A stretch of 64,000 bases of DNA from Membranipora membranacea (taxonomy: Eukaryota > Bryozoa > Gymnolaemata > Cheilostomatida > Membraniporidae). Below, one piece after another: positions 1 through 11,895 of this stretch. How positions within the stretch are numbered: position 1 is the stretch's first letter; the number at the start of each line of letters is the position of its first letter. The notes under the pieces were generated by a model, which made no database searches, was not told where the DNA came from, and saw nothing but the letters and a program-made list of their open reading frames with translations. The position numbers and the translations under genes are program-made. The stretch is from the NCBI GenBank assembly GCA_914767715.1, contig OU612065.1:2666001-2730000 (forward strand), written 5' to 3'.

Positions 1-3000
1 TCAGGACTGTAACCACTTTGCTTCTGAGGTATCACTGGCTTAAAAGCTATCGGCCTTACCAATACCTTATTTGGTATCTGCAAAATAAAATATAATTTCC
101 ATAAAAATCAGCTCACATTGAACTACAATACCTCCATCCTATGTCATTAGGCGAGGAGAAGATAACAAGGCCTTGCATCTGAGAAGCTGAATAGGGTGAC
201 ACATAACTGTACTGAATATACAGAGAGCATACATGCACTTTATGTCTTTTGACTGGTCCATGTCAATGGGTAGAAAATTGATTTTTTTCAACCCTGGCGG
301 AAATTGGAATTGAATGACCACTTGAGAATGAGTGTCTTACTGTAAATTTGCTCCCTTAGGACTGAGATACACCTTCTCACTTTTCTTACCATGATTATGT
401 TTACATGTCGAATTGAACCAAATAAATATTTTATTAATTAAAAGAAGAAACCAATGTCCAGCGAAGCAAAATCTGTTAAATGGGTTTTCTCATCCCGTAG
501 AGTTTCTTTATACTTTAGAATCCCTAATTAAGCCTTCACGGTACTCAGAGCACTTGTAATCATCTGTCACTTTTGCTTATTGCTGTTACACAGCTTTCTT
601 ATAAGCTCCCGATATTACAATGACTGACCAACTGTCAAACTCTCAAAATTTGATAATAAAAAAGCTTACCAAGCCAGAATAGTTCCCCTTCTTTTCAACC
701 ACCCGCATGTTAGCGCCTGTAGGTATCTTATGCTTGCCAGCAACTTGACATTAGTAACGGAATATTCGACTGATTGTTCCACCAAACAATTTACCACAAC
801 ACCTAAACCATTTTAATGCTAGCTAACTAAATTTGTGAGAACTTTGATAGCTAGTGCCAATACAGGCTCGCTTAGCTAGGTCTGTTATCTTTAATGATAT
901 CAATGCAAACAGTCAACATATGACATGCCCATTTATCACAATAACTGGTATTGAATATCACAAAATGCTGCCATGTTGCCACACCAGAATCAAGTAATAT
1001 AGGAAAACAACACCTCAAAAGAACAATGATGAAGTAAGCAGAGTATAATAAACTGAGCATGACAAAGCTTTACTATGGAAAATGCCACTAAGATAACATT
1101 TCCACTAGCTGTTTGAATACAGTGCAAAATGGATGTATTTTTGTACCTGTTCAGATGCTGTTATGCCAGTATGAGGTCTATTAAAAGTCTTATGATAATG
1201 ATATGTTGTACTGTGAGACCACCAGTCCCTAGGCATTGTGTCGGCTCTCCTACATTTCCTTATGAAATCTAACCAGCAAATGTTTGACTACAGCTTGCCT
1301 TGCCACTCAACCGTATGTCAACAAAAATGGTTTACATTGCGCTGGGTGCTGGTTATATCAGTCAACAATCAATAGTGAATGACACTGCTGACACTGTGAA
1401 AGTGCAACTCCTCAGTGAATATTTATATCATTAACGGCTCATTATAATTAACTATCTCATCACAACATTCAAGACAGACTGACTGTGTATCCATGGGAAA
1501 CTCAAGGCACTTGAATGACTTTTTTATACGTGCGTGCGACCAACATTAATTTCTTTTTGTTGACCTTATCTTCACTTTATAATTGTGCTTATGAATTTGG
1601 CATACATGGGTAATATTACACTTTCATCAGGAAATTATCTTGGTTCAATCAAAGTCATGACAACATAAAATCGTAATTAATTTAATAAATCTGGCCCTAT
1701 ATCTAAGTTGCACAATTTTTTTCCATGATTTACAATGTCAGGAAAGAACCAGGGAAATTAACTAACACGTGTGGAAGTATTTATGTAGATCTGCTACATT
1801 TAACTAACACACCAGCCAGTCCTAATTATTAAAATTTAGGATGTCTGGTTGACCGATGCTGCTATTTTAATTACTCTCCAACCAGAATCACCCCTTGCTT
1901 TTTTCCATCCAAAAATCATCAGTGAAATGGGTGAGTCACTCCCAATTCCTAAAGTGAATCAACCTTTGTAATATACAAAAAAACCTTGTTTTCTCTGCAT
2001 GTATCACCTCGATGGTGAGTGTTTGCAGAATAACATGAAAACAACGGTTCAGCAAATACCAAATAATAGCCAAACCATTACAGCATTTGGTCCATTACAA
2101 ACACAGACATTACTATTGTTAGCCTCAATGCTCCCCAGTCATACACCAAACTTGTTTATTTGTTTCGATAATTCATTACAATGCATGGCTGCCACAAACT
2201 ATGAGTAATGCTGTTGGTAATACCAATTAAAATATTGACTTAGTAATAATCAATGACACTTTGACAATACTGGAACTATTCATTGATTTACCTTTTTTAT
2301 TTTCTCCGTGGCCTGTTTGATTAAACTTATTAATTTAGGATTGATTAGACCTAGAACCAACAATTTTGGAAACCTCCCCCCCCCCATATAAAGATTCGAT
2401 TACACCAACTGAGTGTATAAAGCTCTACTTACTGGTACTAGAAAACCACTGGTTTCTGTGATTTTGGGAGGACAGCTGGTTTCTCTGCAGATATGCTCTG
2501 ATTCATCATCGGTCTGTAGATTGAATGCTTTCTCAGGTACTGTAGGATTTCTTGGCTTCTTTCCGCACGACAGATCTCCGGCTGATGACCAGATATTGTG
2601 GTAGTCCTTTACTGATTTAGTTATGTCCGACTTCTTTGGCGTATGTTTCTCATTAACTGAACTTGAGCGTTGATTTGGCGTCTCCAATCTAGCCGCTTTA
2701 ATGAGGATGACCTGTTTTGTAGGGACATATGCATAGTTTGCTGGCCCATCACTGCGACGTCTATCCTTCTTTGTAACTATTTTGTCGTAGAAATCCATAG
2801 ATTTTGTCATGTTGTTGTTGACTGTTGGAGTAGAATAGAAAAGCTCCTCTGTTTGAGCTGTTCTCACAGGTTTGTCACTGTCTATGATTGACTTCATGCT
2901 GATTTAGACTTTTACTTCTGACTGACTGTCACATTCATGTATAAGTCATAAGCTTCCTCTCTGTGAACTATAAATTTGGTAAAGCAATTATAAGCTGTGC

Positions 3001-4132
3001 TGCCTTGATAACAAAGTGCCTGCCGTATCACTAATACTGCATCAATGGTTTCAAAGTGTCAAAGCATGTCATCAATTGTGGAAAATACTCTTAGAATCGC
3101 ATTATCATTAAAATTCCTCTAATAGATAATAAGACTGGTCTGTCTATCTAATCAAACAAAATGCAGATAATACCTAAGATACTAAATAATACCTATTGCT
3201 ATAAATGATGGCGTGCGTGCTGGTGACAGGATGCTGTCATCTGTAGACTGTGTCGAATAGAAAGACAAAAACAGAATTCTATACATCACCACCTGCCTGC
3301 CATCACGCATCTGACCTCTCAATGTTATAAACTGCTAAGAGATATCACTCTGCTGTTTGTTGAACCTGTTACAGAATCAATTGTAACACCCACTAAACTG
3401 TATTGAGCTCTTTGTAAATATACTTTGGGTTTCAAGTTGGTGGTTCTCAATTTCATGATATATTTAATCCTAGTATGAATAGCCTCTAAAGTAAAAGGTA
3501 TCAATTGATATAATAATAGCTTAACCTAGCCTAGACAAACATGAAAGGCATGAGTCTGTTTAACCCTCAGGTGCGATTTCTACGCTTTGGGTGGAAGACA
3601 ACACTATCTTTGCATTTATCTTCTCCAGTTTCCCCTCATTTTTCCCTGTAAAACTTTTTTGAGAGATGCCCACCCATGACATGCACAACTGATAAAAAAG
3701 GAAACATAGTGTTACAAATCAGTAATGGGCTGGGACGGGTAGGGAAACCAGACCTAATAATTTGACTCCTCCAGTCTTTTCATAGTGTGAATGACACATC
3801 GACCAAAACATTGATTGCATCATAAAAATATAACCTTGTATTTGAGATGACACAAGCCACGCCTGACAATTTTGAATTTTAAACAACATAATTACATGTT
3901 TTTTTAGCCTTTATGTGCTGTAGCGATAACTGTGGCAGATATATGATTATCGCTGCTAGCTAATCCATAAATACACAAACCATGTACAAGAGAAAGAGAA
4001 AACTTACTGACTGTGACCGGACTTGTGCAGCAGCAGCAGCTGCAGCAGTGACGTTGAGTTCTTGTACCAGGCTCGTGTAGAATGAATCAGTGAGCTCAGC
4101 GGGAGTTTGTGCACATGTTATAATGTTGTGAG
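1..4132 (-). CDS. Unrecognised low-complexity protein, 3' part of a multi-exon gene, partial
   Basis: I do not recognise this protein. Four exons on the minus strand join in one frame: 4132-4008 (41 codons, seven-alanine run), 2891-2433 (153 codons), 732-670 (21 codons) and 77-1, which runs off the window. Donors are GTAAGT after 4008, GTAAGT after 2433 and GTAAGC after 670. Acceptors are CAAAG, GAAG, GCAAG and TTTTGCAG, with good branch-point-like TTGACTAAT and TTACTAAT upstream of the first and third. All three joins are phase 0, which supports the chain. The product is rich in Lys, Ser, Thr and Pro with no membrane segment or signal peptide. The last part is basic and proline-rich (ends near KVLVRPIAFKPVIPQ). 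The start codon lies upstream of 4132 and was not found. The 2.9 kb exon could instead start at its own ATG (2897), making the alanine exon separate. Existence of coding exons is fairly sure; exact joins less so. Confidence 0.5.
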
Positions 4133-6200
4133 CTTTGACAAAAGTGGCAGTATACACAGGATTAGTCAAGAACCAGTAAAAATGCAACAATAGCTTTTAT
4201 AAATCCAATCAATGAATTGTCTGACAGGATATTATGGCAGATCATTCTTTTTAATCTTTTCAATTCGCCCTTGATTAATTTTAAGAAATGGTATTAGGCG
4301 TTTAGCTGGTAGGATTCAACTGTTCATAATATTAAACCTGATATCTATTCCACTATAAACAATAATATTGCTAGTGATCTGAATCTGTGCACTGGTTACC
4401 TTTGAAAGTCTTCTGAACTTCTTAAGATAAAAAAAACAAAAATCATCTGGCTTAGGTGCAAAGTAAATAATTATATTCTGACTCAAGCTTTCTAAGACAA
4501 TGCTGTAGTGATTGTCTTGCAATCTTGACAGAGTTTGTATTGATTTTGTGTTACGCTAAAACAATAAATCATAGCTTCTCCACAATAGATTTGTCCACCT
4601 GTTTGCTTTCCCCTTTCCACAGTAACCTTGTTTTTTTAAGTAATTATTCTTTTGATACCTTTCTTATACGCTTGCTACAGTGTTTCAGTTTTCAAATGCC
4701 ATTGGTGTAACTGAATAATATTAGTTTTGATTTTTCTCTTCATGCAAAACATTCATACAAAGGATAGTGTGCAGACAGCAGAACCTTACATAGAAATGTT
4801 GTGTCAAGCTGAAGAAACTGATACACATGGCATGCAATGAGAGAGAATAGCTCATTGGGCCATCACTGTATCAATGTCAGTCATAACAAGGTCATGTTTT
4901 GCAGACTAAAACTATTGCTGATCAGGGGCATAATTAAATTTGATGAGGAGAATAAATAGACAATCGCAAATATTGCGACAAAAAATTTGGTCTTCTCTCT
5001 TAGCCAACTGATGGTCTCTGGAGTCAATAGTAAGCAAATTTATGTGAATTTTGTCAGAAAGAAAACAAATTTGACTAATAAACCTTGTTTACCAATTCAC
5101 TTCAGATGCCATATGAAGCTTATAAAGGCTGTCTACTGGGCAACAAGCAAAGAAAAAAAAGAAGATTTTTCTTTTCGAAAACAAATCCCTTTACTTAAAT
5201 TTAACAATTATTTGTTTCACAAGTATGTTTCTCTGTTGGCAGGTCTTCAAGATGCCTCTGATTTATTTTGATGAGTGATAATCCTCATTTCATGGTCATA
5301 AATAGTCTCGTGTTATTCTGATTGAGTAACAAGTCTGTACTACTAGTTTAAGTGCTCAAACGGTGCAAGATGCTGGTAGAGTCATTTCATTATCAACCAC
5401 TTTCTCCCCGGGAGAAAGTGGTTGATAATGAAATGCCTCTACCAGCATCTTGCACCGTTTGAGCACTTAAACTACTGTACTACCGATGTTAACTTAATTT
5501 CCAAATATTAGGTTAGCCATGATCAGGACAAGGAGGGATATTAGGTGTGCTACAGAGGAGGATCATCAGTAGAAAAACAGCCGCTCAAGTGATTGTATCT
5601 ATCGCCAGTTACCAGTTGCTGACACTGGTGGTTTGTCATGTCAATCAATGTCAAAAAAAATTCAATATGACGTGTTTTTGTATGATGATGATGATGGCTA
5701 TATGAAGAATAAAATAGCATATTTTTTGGGGAGTGAGAGCTCCAACTATGATACACAAGCTCAGTGAGCGAGGCTTGCGAGGAGTCTTGTTCTCAAATCG
5801 CACACTCGTGGATGGAACTATATGATATGATAATTGAAGTGATAATTTACTTATAAAATCATCGCTCCGTTGGGTGGTTATGACAAGGAGTACTATTACT
5901 CATATTTATAAACATTTAAAAATTAATTATGTTTATACTTATATTCTAGCAATGTTTCAGTTTCAGTTTATTTTACAATTCAGGAAAGTTAGCTGTGGAG
6001 TAGTTAGTGGCATGTGTAAGCGGGGAGGGTGCGGGAGGGGCGCCCAAGCGCCCTCCTGCCAACGGAAATTTTTTGAAATTTGAGACCCAAAAAAAGACAT
6101 TCTGGTACATACCAGCCAACTTTTATGGATGAGCAACACCAAGCATGATACCAAAATTATTTAACAGCAACAGCCTCTTGCCCGGGCCCCGATTGAAATT
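4133..6200. other. Spacer holding a palindromic element
   Basis: No recognisable gene on either strand. The stretch holds the 131 bp palindrome at 5344-5474. It should also contain the missing 5' exon(s) of the minus-strand gene to the left, but none could be identified. Confidence 0.5.
5344..5474. mobile_element. 131 bp near-perfect palindrome (MITE) with 9 bp target duplication
   Basis: Two 65 bp arms (5344-5408 and 5410-5474) are reverse complements with a single mismatch and a one-base centre at 5409. The ends are TAGTTTAAGTG and CACTTAAACTA. The element is flanked by exact 9 bp direct repeats CTGTACTAC at 5335-5343 and 5475-5483, the footprint of a transposase-made insertion. It has no coding capacity. 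A 9 bp duplication is typical of Mutator-like elements, but the superfamily is inferred only from that length. Arm identity this high points to a recent insertion or to arm homogenisation. Confidence 0.9.
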
Positions 6201-6289
6201 TCTAGCGATAAAAGAAAACATTGAGTTCCAAAATTTTTAAACCTCCCAAGGGGTGCTCACTTGAGCACCCTGAGCACCCCTTCTGACGC

Positions 6290-8950
6290 CCATGTACAGA
6301 AGGTAGCTCTAAAATGGCTAATCTATCATCATAGCTAAGATCCGGCAAAATAGAACGAGAAGCAGTTCTCTGAATCTTTTCGAGCTTGTTCCTATCGCCT
6401 TCAGATAAAAGGAAAAACCAAGATGGTGAGGCGTAAGTGATAATTGATCTGATATTAGCAGTGTAAAACTTTTTGAGCCCTTCGGTGTTTACACCTAAAA
6501 TCTTTAGTTGCCGTAATAGATAAAGCCTGGAATTACAACTAGATACAATCTTATCTACATGTGAACTAAAAGTCATATGATCGTCAATGGTAACGCCTAA
6601 AAACTTGACAGAATTTGAAGGCAAAATGCTCACGTTCTCATCTAAAACAATCGCCTCATCATAGTGATATCTATAAATGATTAAGACATTCATAAAAATG
6701 GTCTTATCAGTATTTAAAATCATCTCATTCTCAGATGCCCATTGGTGGGTTGCTAGAACTGCAGGTGCTACAGAACCTCCTATCTTATCAAAAGCCTTAT
6801 AAAAAGTAGTGTGTCAGCGTACTTAACTACATTGAAATCATTTACTTTCAAATCGTTAACGTAAAAAAGCCATAAAAGGGGGCCTAGCTTAGTCCCTAAT
6901 GGTGCACCAAAAAGTCAGACAAATGGCTGTTTACTTTCACACATTGCTTTCGACCTTTTAAAAAGTTGTCTAAAATATCTAAAATGTTCTCATTTAGACC
7001 ATAAGAACCATCTTGTCAATTAAAATACTTGGTTGAAGCTTGTCAAATGCTTTAGAAAAATCCAGGCAAGCTAATTGCACATATTTGCTTTCAATTGTAT
7101 CCAAGTCTGCAGTACAATCATCAATTAGCTGTAAAATAGCATCAGTGGTGCCTATGTTTGGCTGATAAGCATATTGGTCTGATTCTATAAAACTCATGGA
7201 AAGACATGTGACAGCATGGAAAGACATGCTGACAAGCTGGAAAGACAGCTAAACCTACTACAAGGGGTCCCAGCAATGGGCCATGTAAGGCCAATAACCC
7301 TAACACGTACGCTGTGTTTCATAGGGTGGCAATGGTGGATTGGAATGTGCCGTGGGATGAGAGAACACAACTCCGAGTAGTGAATAGCGGGCTATCTAAT
7401 TAGCGCCATCGACCCATTCTTTTTTTGGGGATGGTGAGATGGCGCAATCGGTTAGCGCGCTTGCTATTAACTGCCAGGCGATTAGTGCCGCAGGAGTTGT
7501 GGGTTCGAGTCCCACTGGGGGAGCTTTCATTGTTGATTGTTCCAGCCCCCAGCACCCTCGAGTGTATACCTCTCCTATAAAACTCTCTAAGCTATGTTTT
7601 AATTTATTGATAATAACCTGCTCACATAATTTACCTAGATGATGCAATAAAGAAATCGGGCGAAAATCTTTATACAATTTAGGGTTGGCAACTTTAGGAA
7701 TAGGTGTTATTTGAGCTCGCTTTAAGAAATCAGGATATTCACCAGTTAAAAACATACAATTGATAATATCATGTACAGGAATACACGTATCTTCCCTACC
7801 ATCTTTAGATAGCCAGGTGGGAAAGTCTTCATGGGAGGTAGATTTGGTTGTGTCTAGCTTGTACAGGTGTCTCTTTATCTCACCAAGGCTGGGTGTTTGC
7901 AGATTAACTCGAGAACTGGATGGGTTACTGGATTGGTTAGATTCAGATATCACCGCCTCACTGCCAACACTTTTTTAATACTGATTGAGATTACTGCTCA
8001 GCTGCTGACTGCTTAGCCGCTCACCGTCTATCACCGTGTACTCAGGAACTGGTTTGGTATTGTTGCTATTTATGATCTGCTTGATTGCATCCCACCAGGC
8101 TTTGGTATTCTGCTCGCTGTACAGCTTTTCATTGATGAACTTTCTCTTACTGGAACGTATGGCTTTCTGGACTAGGGATCAAAGGAGTTTGTAAGACAAA
8201 CACCCTCTGGTGAAAGCCTGATCCCGGGCAGCAATTAACTTGATGATTGAGTTAGTCATCCATGGTGGTCGATCTGATCTCAGTCTGATGACTTGTTCTA
8301 GACAGTGCTTATCAAGCAAAGTTTGGATAGTCTTATTGAGACTGGTAACTTTGTCGTTTATGGACACAGCATTGATAACTCCATCCCACTTTGTCGAAGC
8401 CGAATCTGCAAGCAGTGCATTTTTACGTTCAGGAGTTATCAGTCGTCGCTTCACTTTGGTGTAGTTGCTGCGGTGGCATTCTTTTCCTTTCACCAAGATG
8501 CAACAATGATCATTTTGGCCGATGGGTGCTAGTTTGACAGCAGGGTCATATTCCGGTACATCGGTGAGGACCAGGTCTAGTTTGGCTTCTTCTCTGGTTG
8601 GGAAATTTACTAAGTCTCTCAGACCATATTGATCACAAATATAGCCTACTGGTAATTGATTGAAGTCTCCTGTGACAACATAGTTAGCGTTAGGGTGTTT
8701 TGGCGTGAGCCTTGCTATGGTTGATTCGATGTAGTCTGAGGTGGCAGTTTGGTCAGCATTTGGCGGGTGATACACACAGCCCACGATGAGAGGACTATGG
8801 GCTTTGACATGAATTAAAATCCATGCTGCTGAAACAGTTCTAGATGTGAAGGTTGATAAGACAGTGCCGTGCAAACTAGATGACGATAGAATGCAGACAC
8901 CGCCACCTATACGTTTCTGTGGGGTGCCTGCTGGTAATCTCAACCAACTG
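6290..8950 (-). pseudogene. Dead non-LTR retrotransposon (LINE): endonuclease plus reverse transcriptase
   Basis: Read on the minus strand, order is endonuclease (8943-8179), linker, then reverse transcriptase (about 7953-6290). The APE-type endonuclease shows GGVCIL, GCVYHPPN, GDFNQLP, LDLVLT and the QNDH box. The RT shows ITPIPKV, FRPISLL, LDFSKAFD, a GPLL-WLFYVNDL stretch, and FLGVTIDD with the downstream thumb region ending near IQRTASR. This layout fits CR1/L2/Jockey-type LINEs. It is broken: the endonuclease N-terminus is missing, so it is 5' truncated. There are frame breaks near 8165 and 7975 and an in-frame stop near 6900. The catalytic YADD box reads YADT (about 6825). A 379 bp insertion (7196-7574) splits the RT. 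It cannot transpose by itself. Confidence 0.9.
7196..7574 (+). mobile_element. tRNA-derived insertion (SINE-like) inside the LINE, 11 bp target duplication
   Basis: The RT reading frame is interrupted by 379 bp flanked by exact 11 bp direct repeats CTATAAAACTC (7185-7195 and 7575-7585). Inside, about 7434-7525 resembles a tRNA with a long variable region. An A-box-like TGGCGCAATCGG lies in a D-arm with GCGC/GCGC stem, and a perfect B box GGTTCGAGTCC sits in a T-arm with GTGGG/CCCAC stem. The acceptor arms do not pair, so it is not a working tRNA gene. The tRNA-like part lies near the right end rather than at the left end, unlike a textbook SINE, so the element may be composite or inserted together with flanking sequence. 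Variable-length duplications of this size fit LINE-driven insertion. Confidence 0.75.
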
Positions 8951-10569
8951 ATCTTCTTTTCGTCTCACCAGGTCTCACGTCTTCAACATTTTCATATTAT
9001 AGAGAGGAGTTGGCCATCCTGTTTAGAGGGAAAACAACTCGACTTTTCTTGGATTCAAGCTATACAGGAAAATCATTGGTTGAAATTAAATGTAAGCATG
9101 GATATCATTGGATTGCCCAATCACCTTCAATTCACCTTCAGGTCCAAATTACCAATTTTTCCTCCAAAATCTCTTGTCAAAAAAGCAAGGTATTTAAACT
9201 AGTAAAAACATTTTGATAATTAAGAAGCTTCATATACACAGATTGAGGATCTACTATTGTAAAATCTCACATCACACTATGTTTGGTTCAGTCAAGCAAA
9301 TACTGTCCATTGTTTCAACTGTAAGTAAATGACTCAGCAGCATTGCTGCCATAAAAAATTTGTGACTGCCTGTACTGTAAGTGTAGTGTATAATTATAAG
9401 TATATTGTATGTACTTAATGTACTTAGACTCACCTCAGTATCAACCACTCAGAACCACAACCGAACTGAACATAGATAATAGAACTCAGTGTACATATTT
9501 TCAAAAGACATGGGCAATTATGACTTACTTACTTAACTTTGCCTCAGCAGTCTAACATAATTTATCTTTTCAATTGTGCTACTCTATAAAATTATCTACC
9601 GGCTATGCCCACAGCATGGGCCCCTGGGACTTACATGTCCTTACTTTGCCAATGTCCACTATGGTTGATAGTGGACATTGGCAAAGTGAAGACATGTAAG
9701 TCCCATGGCCCACAGCAGCTTGTTGTGCAAGTCCAGTGGTTAGTGTCCTATACCTTGCAATTATTTTGACTACTAGATCACTCAACCAGGGAGAATGGAT
9801 CCACCCTGACTTAACCACTTCACTTGCACAAGCTGCAGTAGAATGGTGGTAACACGAAGGCATTTTTTGTCATAAGGTAATCATCCATCATGTTGTAGAC
9901 CGAACGAGAGAGAGGGGGTGGGAACATAGGTATCTGATACAGTTACAAGTCCGTGATGGTTGGTTGGTCATGGAAACGGGCAAAGTATACAATACGTGCT
10001 TGTGACTCCAGATATCTATGGTGGAGAGGTAGAAGGGTAGCACATGGCCGCCAAATGTGTTAGATTGGAATAAATTCTCAAATCAAACCCAGAACATTTA
10101 GCCTTGTCACGCAGCCTCTATTTTGTTAAAGAAAAAAGAAGTTGATATACCATTATATAATTTTGATCTCTGATGCTAAGATGTGGCCTGAGCCTACTTC
10201 AATACAAGCCTTGTATCGCATCAAGATAATGTGAAGAAGACAATGTCAAAGCTGCTGGTATATAATGCAGCCCTATTTCTGTGCAAGGCCCTCTGATTAC
10301 CTTTGATCTAAAGCTTGGAAACTACCAATTTTCTAAAAGCAAGTTTTCAAGTATCAGCTCAAATTACCTCCTTTGCAGGCCTTTGTGTATCTGACACTGT
10401 ATGCAGGATGCTATGTTTATAGTGTCTAATACCATTTTTATGGGTTTTTCTTGTGAGCACCTGGTTTAATTTCCAAAAGCCAATGCAATCGATCGCATAA
10501 ATCATCAAGTACCTTTTTGTACATACAATACAGCTCACAAAATTGATCACTTTTTGTTGTTTCTTGTAG
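8951..10569. other. Spacer upstream of MRPS14 exon 2
   Basis: No conserved reading frame seen. It holds a hairpin element at 9615-9707 and must include the first exon of MRPS14. A possible tiny first exon is the ATG at 10044, reading five codons to a GTTAGA donor at 10059. It is in phase 0 with the next exon, but the donor is weak. Confidence 0.4.
9615..9707. mobile_element. 93 bp hairpin MITE with 8-10 bp flanking direct repeat
   Basis: The left arm 9615-9660 and right arm 9670-9707 are reverse complements around a 9 bp loop. There is one 8 bp insertion in the left arm and two mismatches. The ends are CATGGG and CCCATG. The direct repeat GCCCACAGCA flanks it (9607-9616 and 9708-9717), with the inner two bases ambiguous between repeat and element. 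An 8 bp duplication would fit a hAT-type transposase. No coding capacity. Confidence 0.75.
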
Positions 10570-11643
10570 AATGTTGGTACTCTTTTATCGGCCCAGTGTA
10601 CACATACAGCACAGAAGGAGTTGGTCAGAACTCATTACGCCAATCGTTGGATGAGAAGAGATGTGAAACGAAGAGAAATAGCTTCTGAGTACAACAACGA
10701 AAGAATCAGACTTAACGCCATCCGTAAAAACAAAATTCTTCCAAAAGAGCTCAAGGTTTGACTTAGAGCATAAATATTGACATTTCAGTTTTTGACTGTC
10801 ACATTTTACATAGCCTGTCCATCCAGTATTTATATGAACAAGAGATTCTTACATTGATTGTGAGGAGAGTATTGCACTGATCTCCTGCTAGTGACAAAAC
10901 TAAATTAAGGTTCAAAAGGGTATTCGGAGGCATTCTGCCCTAAATCTTTTCCTTTGTCAAGAAGACTAATACACTAAATAGGAGGAATATGGAATATAAA
11001 TATATTAGAAGTAGTCCATCCAACTCTAAGTCATAGGCCCACATGGGAGGCTATAATCATAATGAGATAATGTCAATTTGTTGGATTTCCCATCTTGTAA
11101 CTTCGCAATTTTGGAGTTGTGTTTCTTCTACCACATGACCTAGCGATGTCAATGAATCCAGGGTGTCTTACAAGGATGATCTGGAATATCTTTGGTAAAT
11201 TAAATATTAAAATGCCTCACCCCCTCTTGAAATCTAAGGTTTTACTGACAGAGATTTGATGAGTATGTGTTGTAGGCCATATATATGACACAATATTTAA
11301 CTTATTACCAAAAAGCATAGTATGACAGTGTTGAACCCAGAGTCACTGTACCAAAGAAGACCGACCATAATATAAATTATGGTCGCTTTTGTTGCTGGTT
11401 CTTGTAGCATGGATTCCCAAACCAGAGTTGAGTAACTTTATGTACATTTTTGTTTTATAGGAATTAGCCGACCTTGATATACAAGCACTTCCACGAGATG
11501 CGTACCCTAACAGAATATGCAAACGCTGTGCTATCACATCTCGGCCACAGGGAACTGTGAACAGATGGAGACTGAGTAGGATCCAGTGGAGACTATTTGC
11601 TGATTACAACCTCCTATCAGGAGTCACGAGGGCAAAATGGTGA
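10570..11643 (+). CDS. MRPS14: Mitochondrial ribosomal protein S14 (uS14m), first exon not found
   Basis: This is a small-subunit protein of the mitochondrial ribosome, at the decoding side of the head in the uS14 position. Two exons are clear: 10570-10755 (62 codons, acceptor CTTGTAG, donor GTTTGA) and 11461-11643 (acceptor TTTTATAG, stop TGA), joined in phase 0. They give 122 residues with the family core: THYANRWMRRDVKRR, then ERIRLNAIRKNKILPKEL, ALPRDAYPNRICKRC, ITSRPQG and the RWRLSRI...LSGVTRAKW C-terminus. Human MRPS14 is 128 residues, so only a few N-terminal codons plus targeting sequence are missing; see 10044 for a weak candidate start exon. An AATAAA lies at 11702. The gene converges on POLR2H, with only 252 bp between the two stop codons. 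Confidence 0.95.
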
Positions 11644-11701
11644 TTGACTTGAGTTTTAGTGTTATATATTTTTTTTCATTGATATCCTACTTGCTATATA
11701 C

Positions 11702-11707
11702 AATAAA
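11702..11707 (+). terminator. Candidate polyadenylation signal of MRPS14
   Basis: AATAAA lies 58 bp past the MRPS14 stop codon, in the short gap before the convergent POLR2H 3' end. Confidence 0.5.
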
Positions 11708-11895
11708 AATTAATATAAAAATATGTACACGAACATAGTTTTATATGGAACCAACTTTCACAATTCAACATGTACCACTGAGAACACTCATCTCAAGCAT
11801 AAATATACGCCATCCAATTTTTTATCAGATTCTAGCTTTCCATTACTGTGCAGTAATTAGACTGAAGTAAATAATGATTAGAAAAAGATAAGCAG

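Noticed and set aside
7434-7525. Possible functional tRNA gene on the plus strand
   Set aside because: D-arm and T-arm are good but the 5' and 3' acceptor segments (GGTGAGA and TGGGGGA) do not pair. It sits in an insertion with target duplication, so it is called a tRNA-derived repeat.
7396-7640. Protein-like frames PPVGLEPTTPAALIAWQ (minus) and VVGSSPTGGAF (plus)
   Set aside because: These are translations of the tRNA-like T-arm and neighbouring bases, a well-known false protein signature.
6202-8943. LINE frames as active genes
   Set aside because: 5' truncation, frameshifts, stop, YADT and an insertion show it is a relic.
8846-9216. Plus-strand frames over 60 codons
   Set aside because: Partly antisense to the LINE endonuclease; the rest has no recognisable features.
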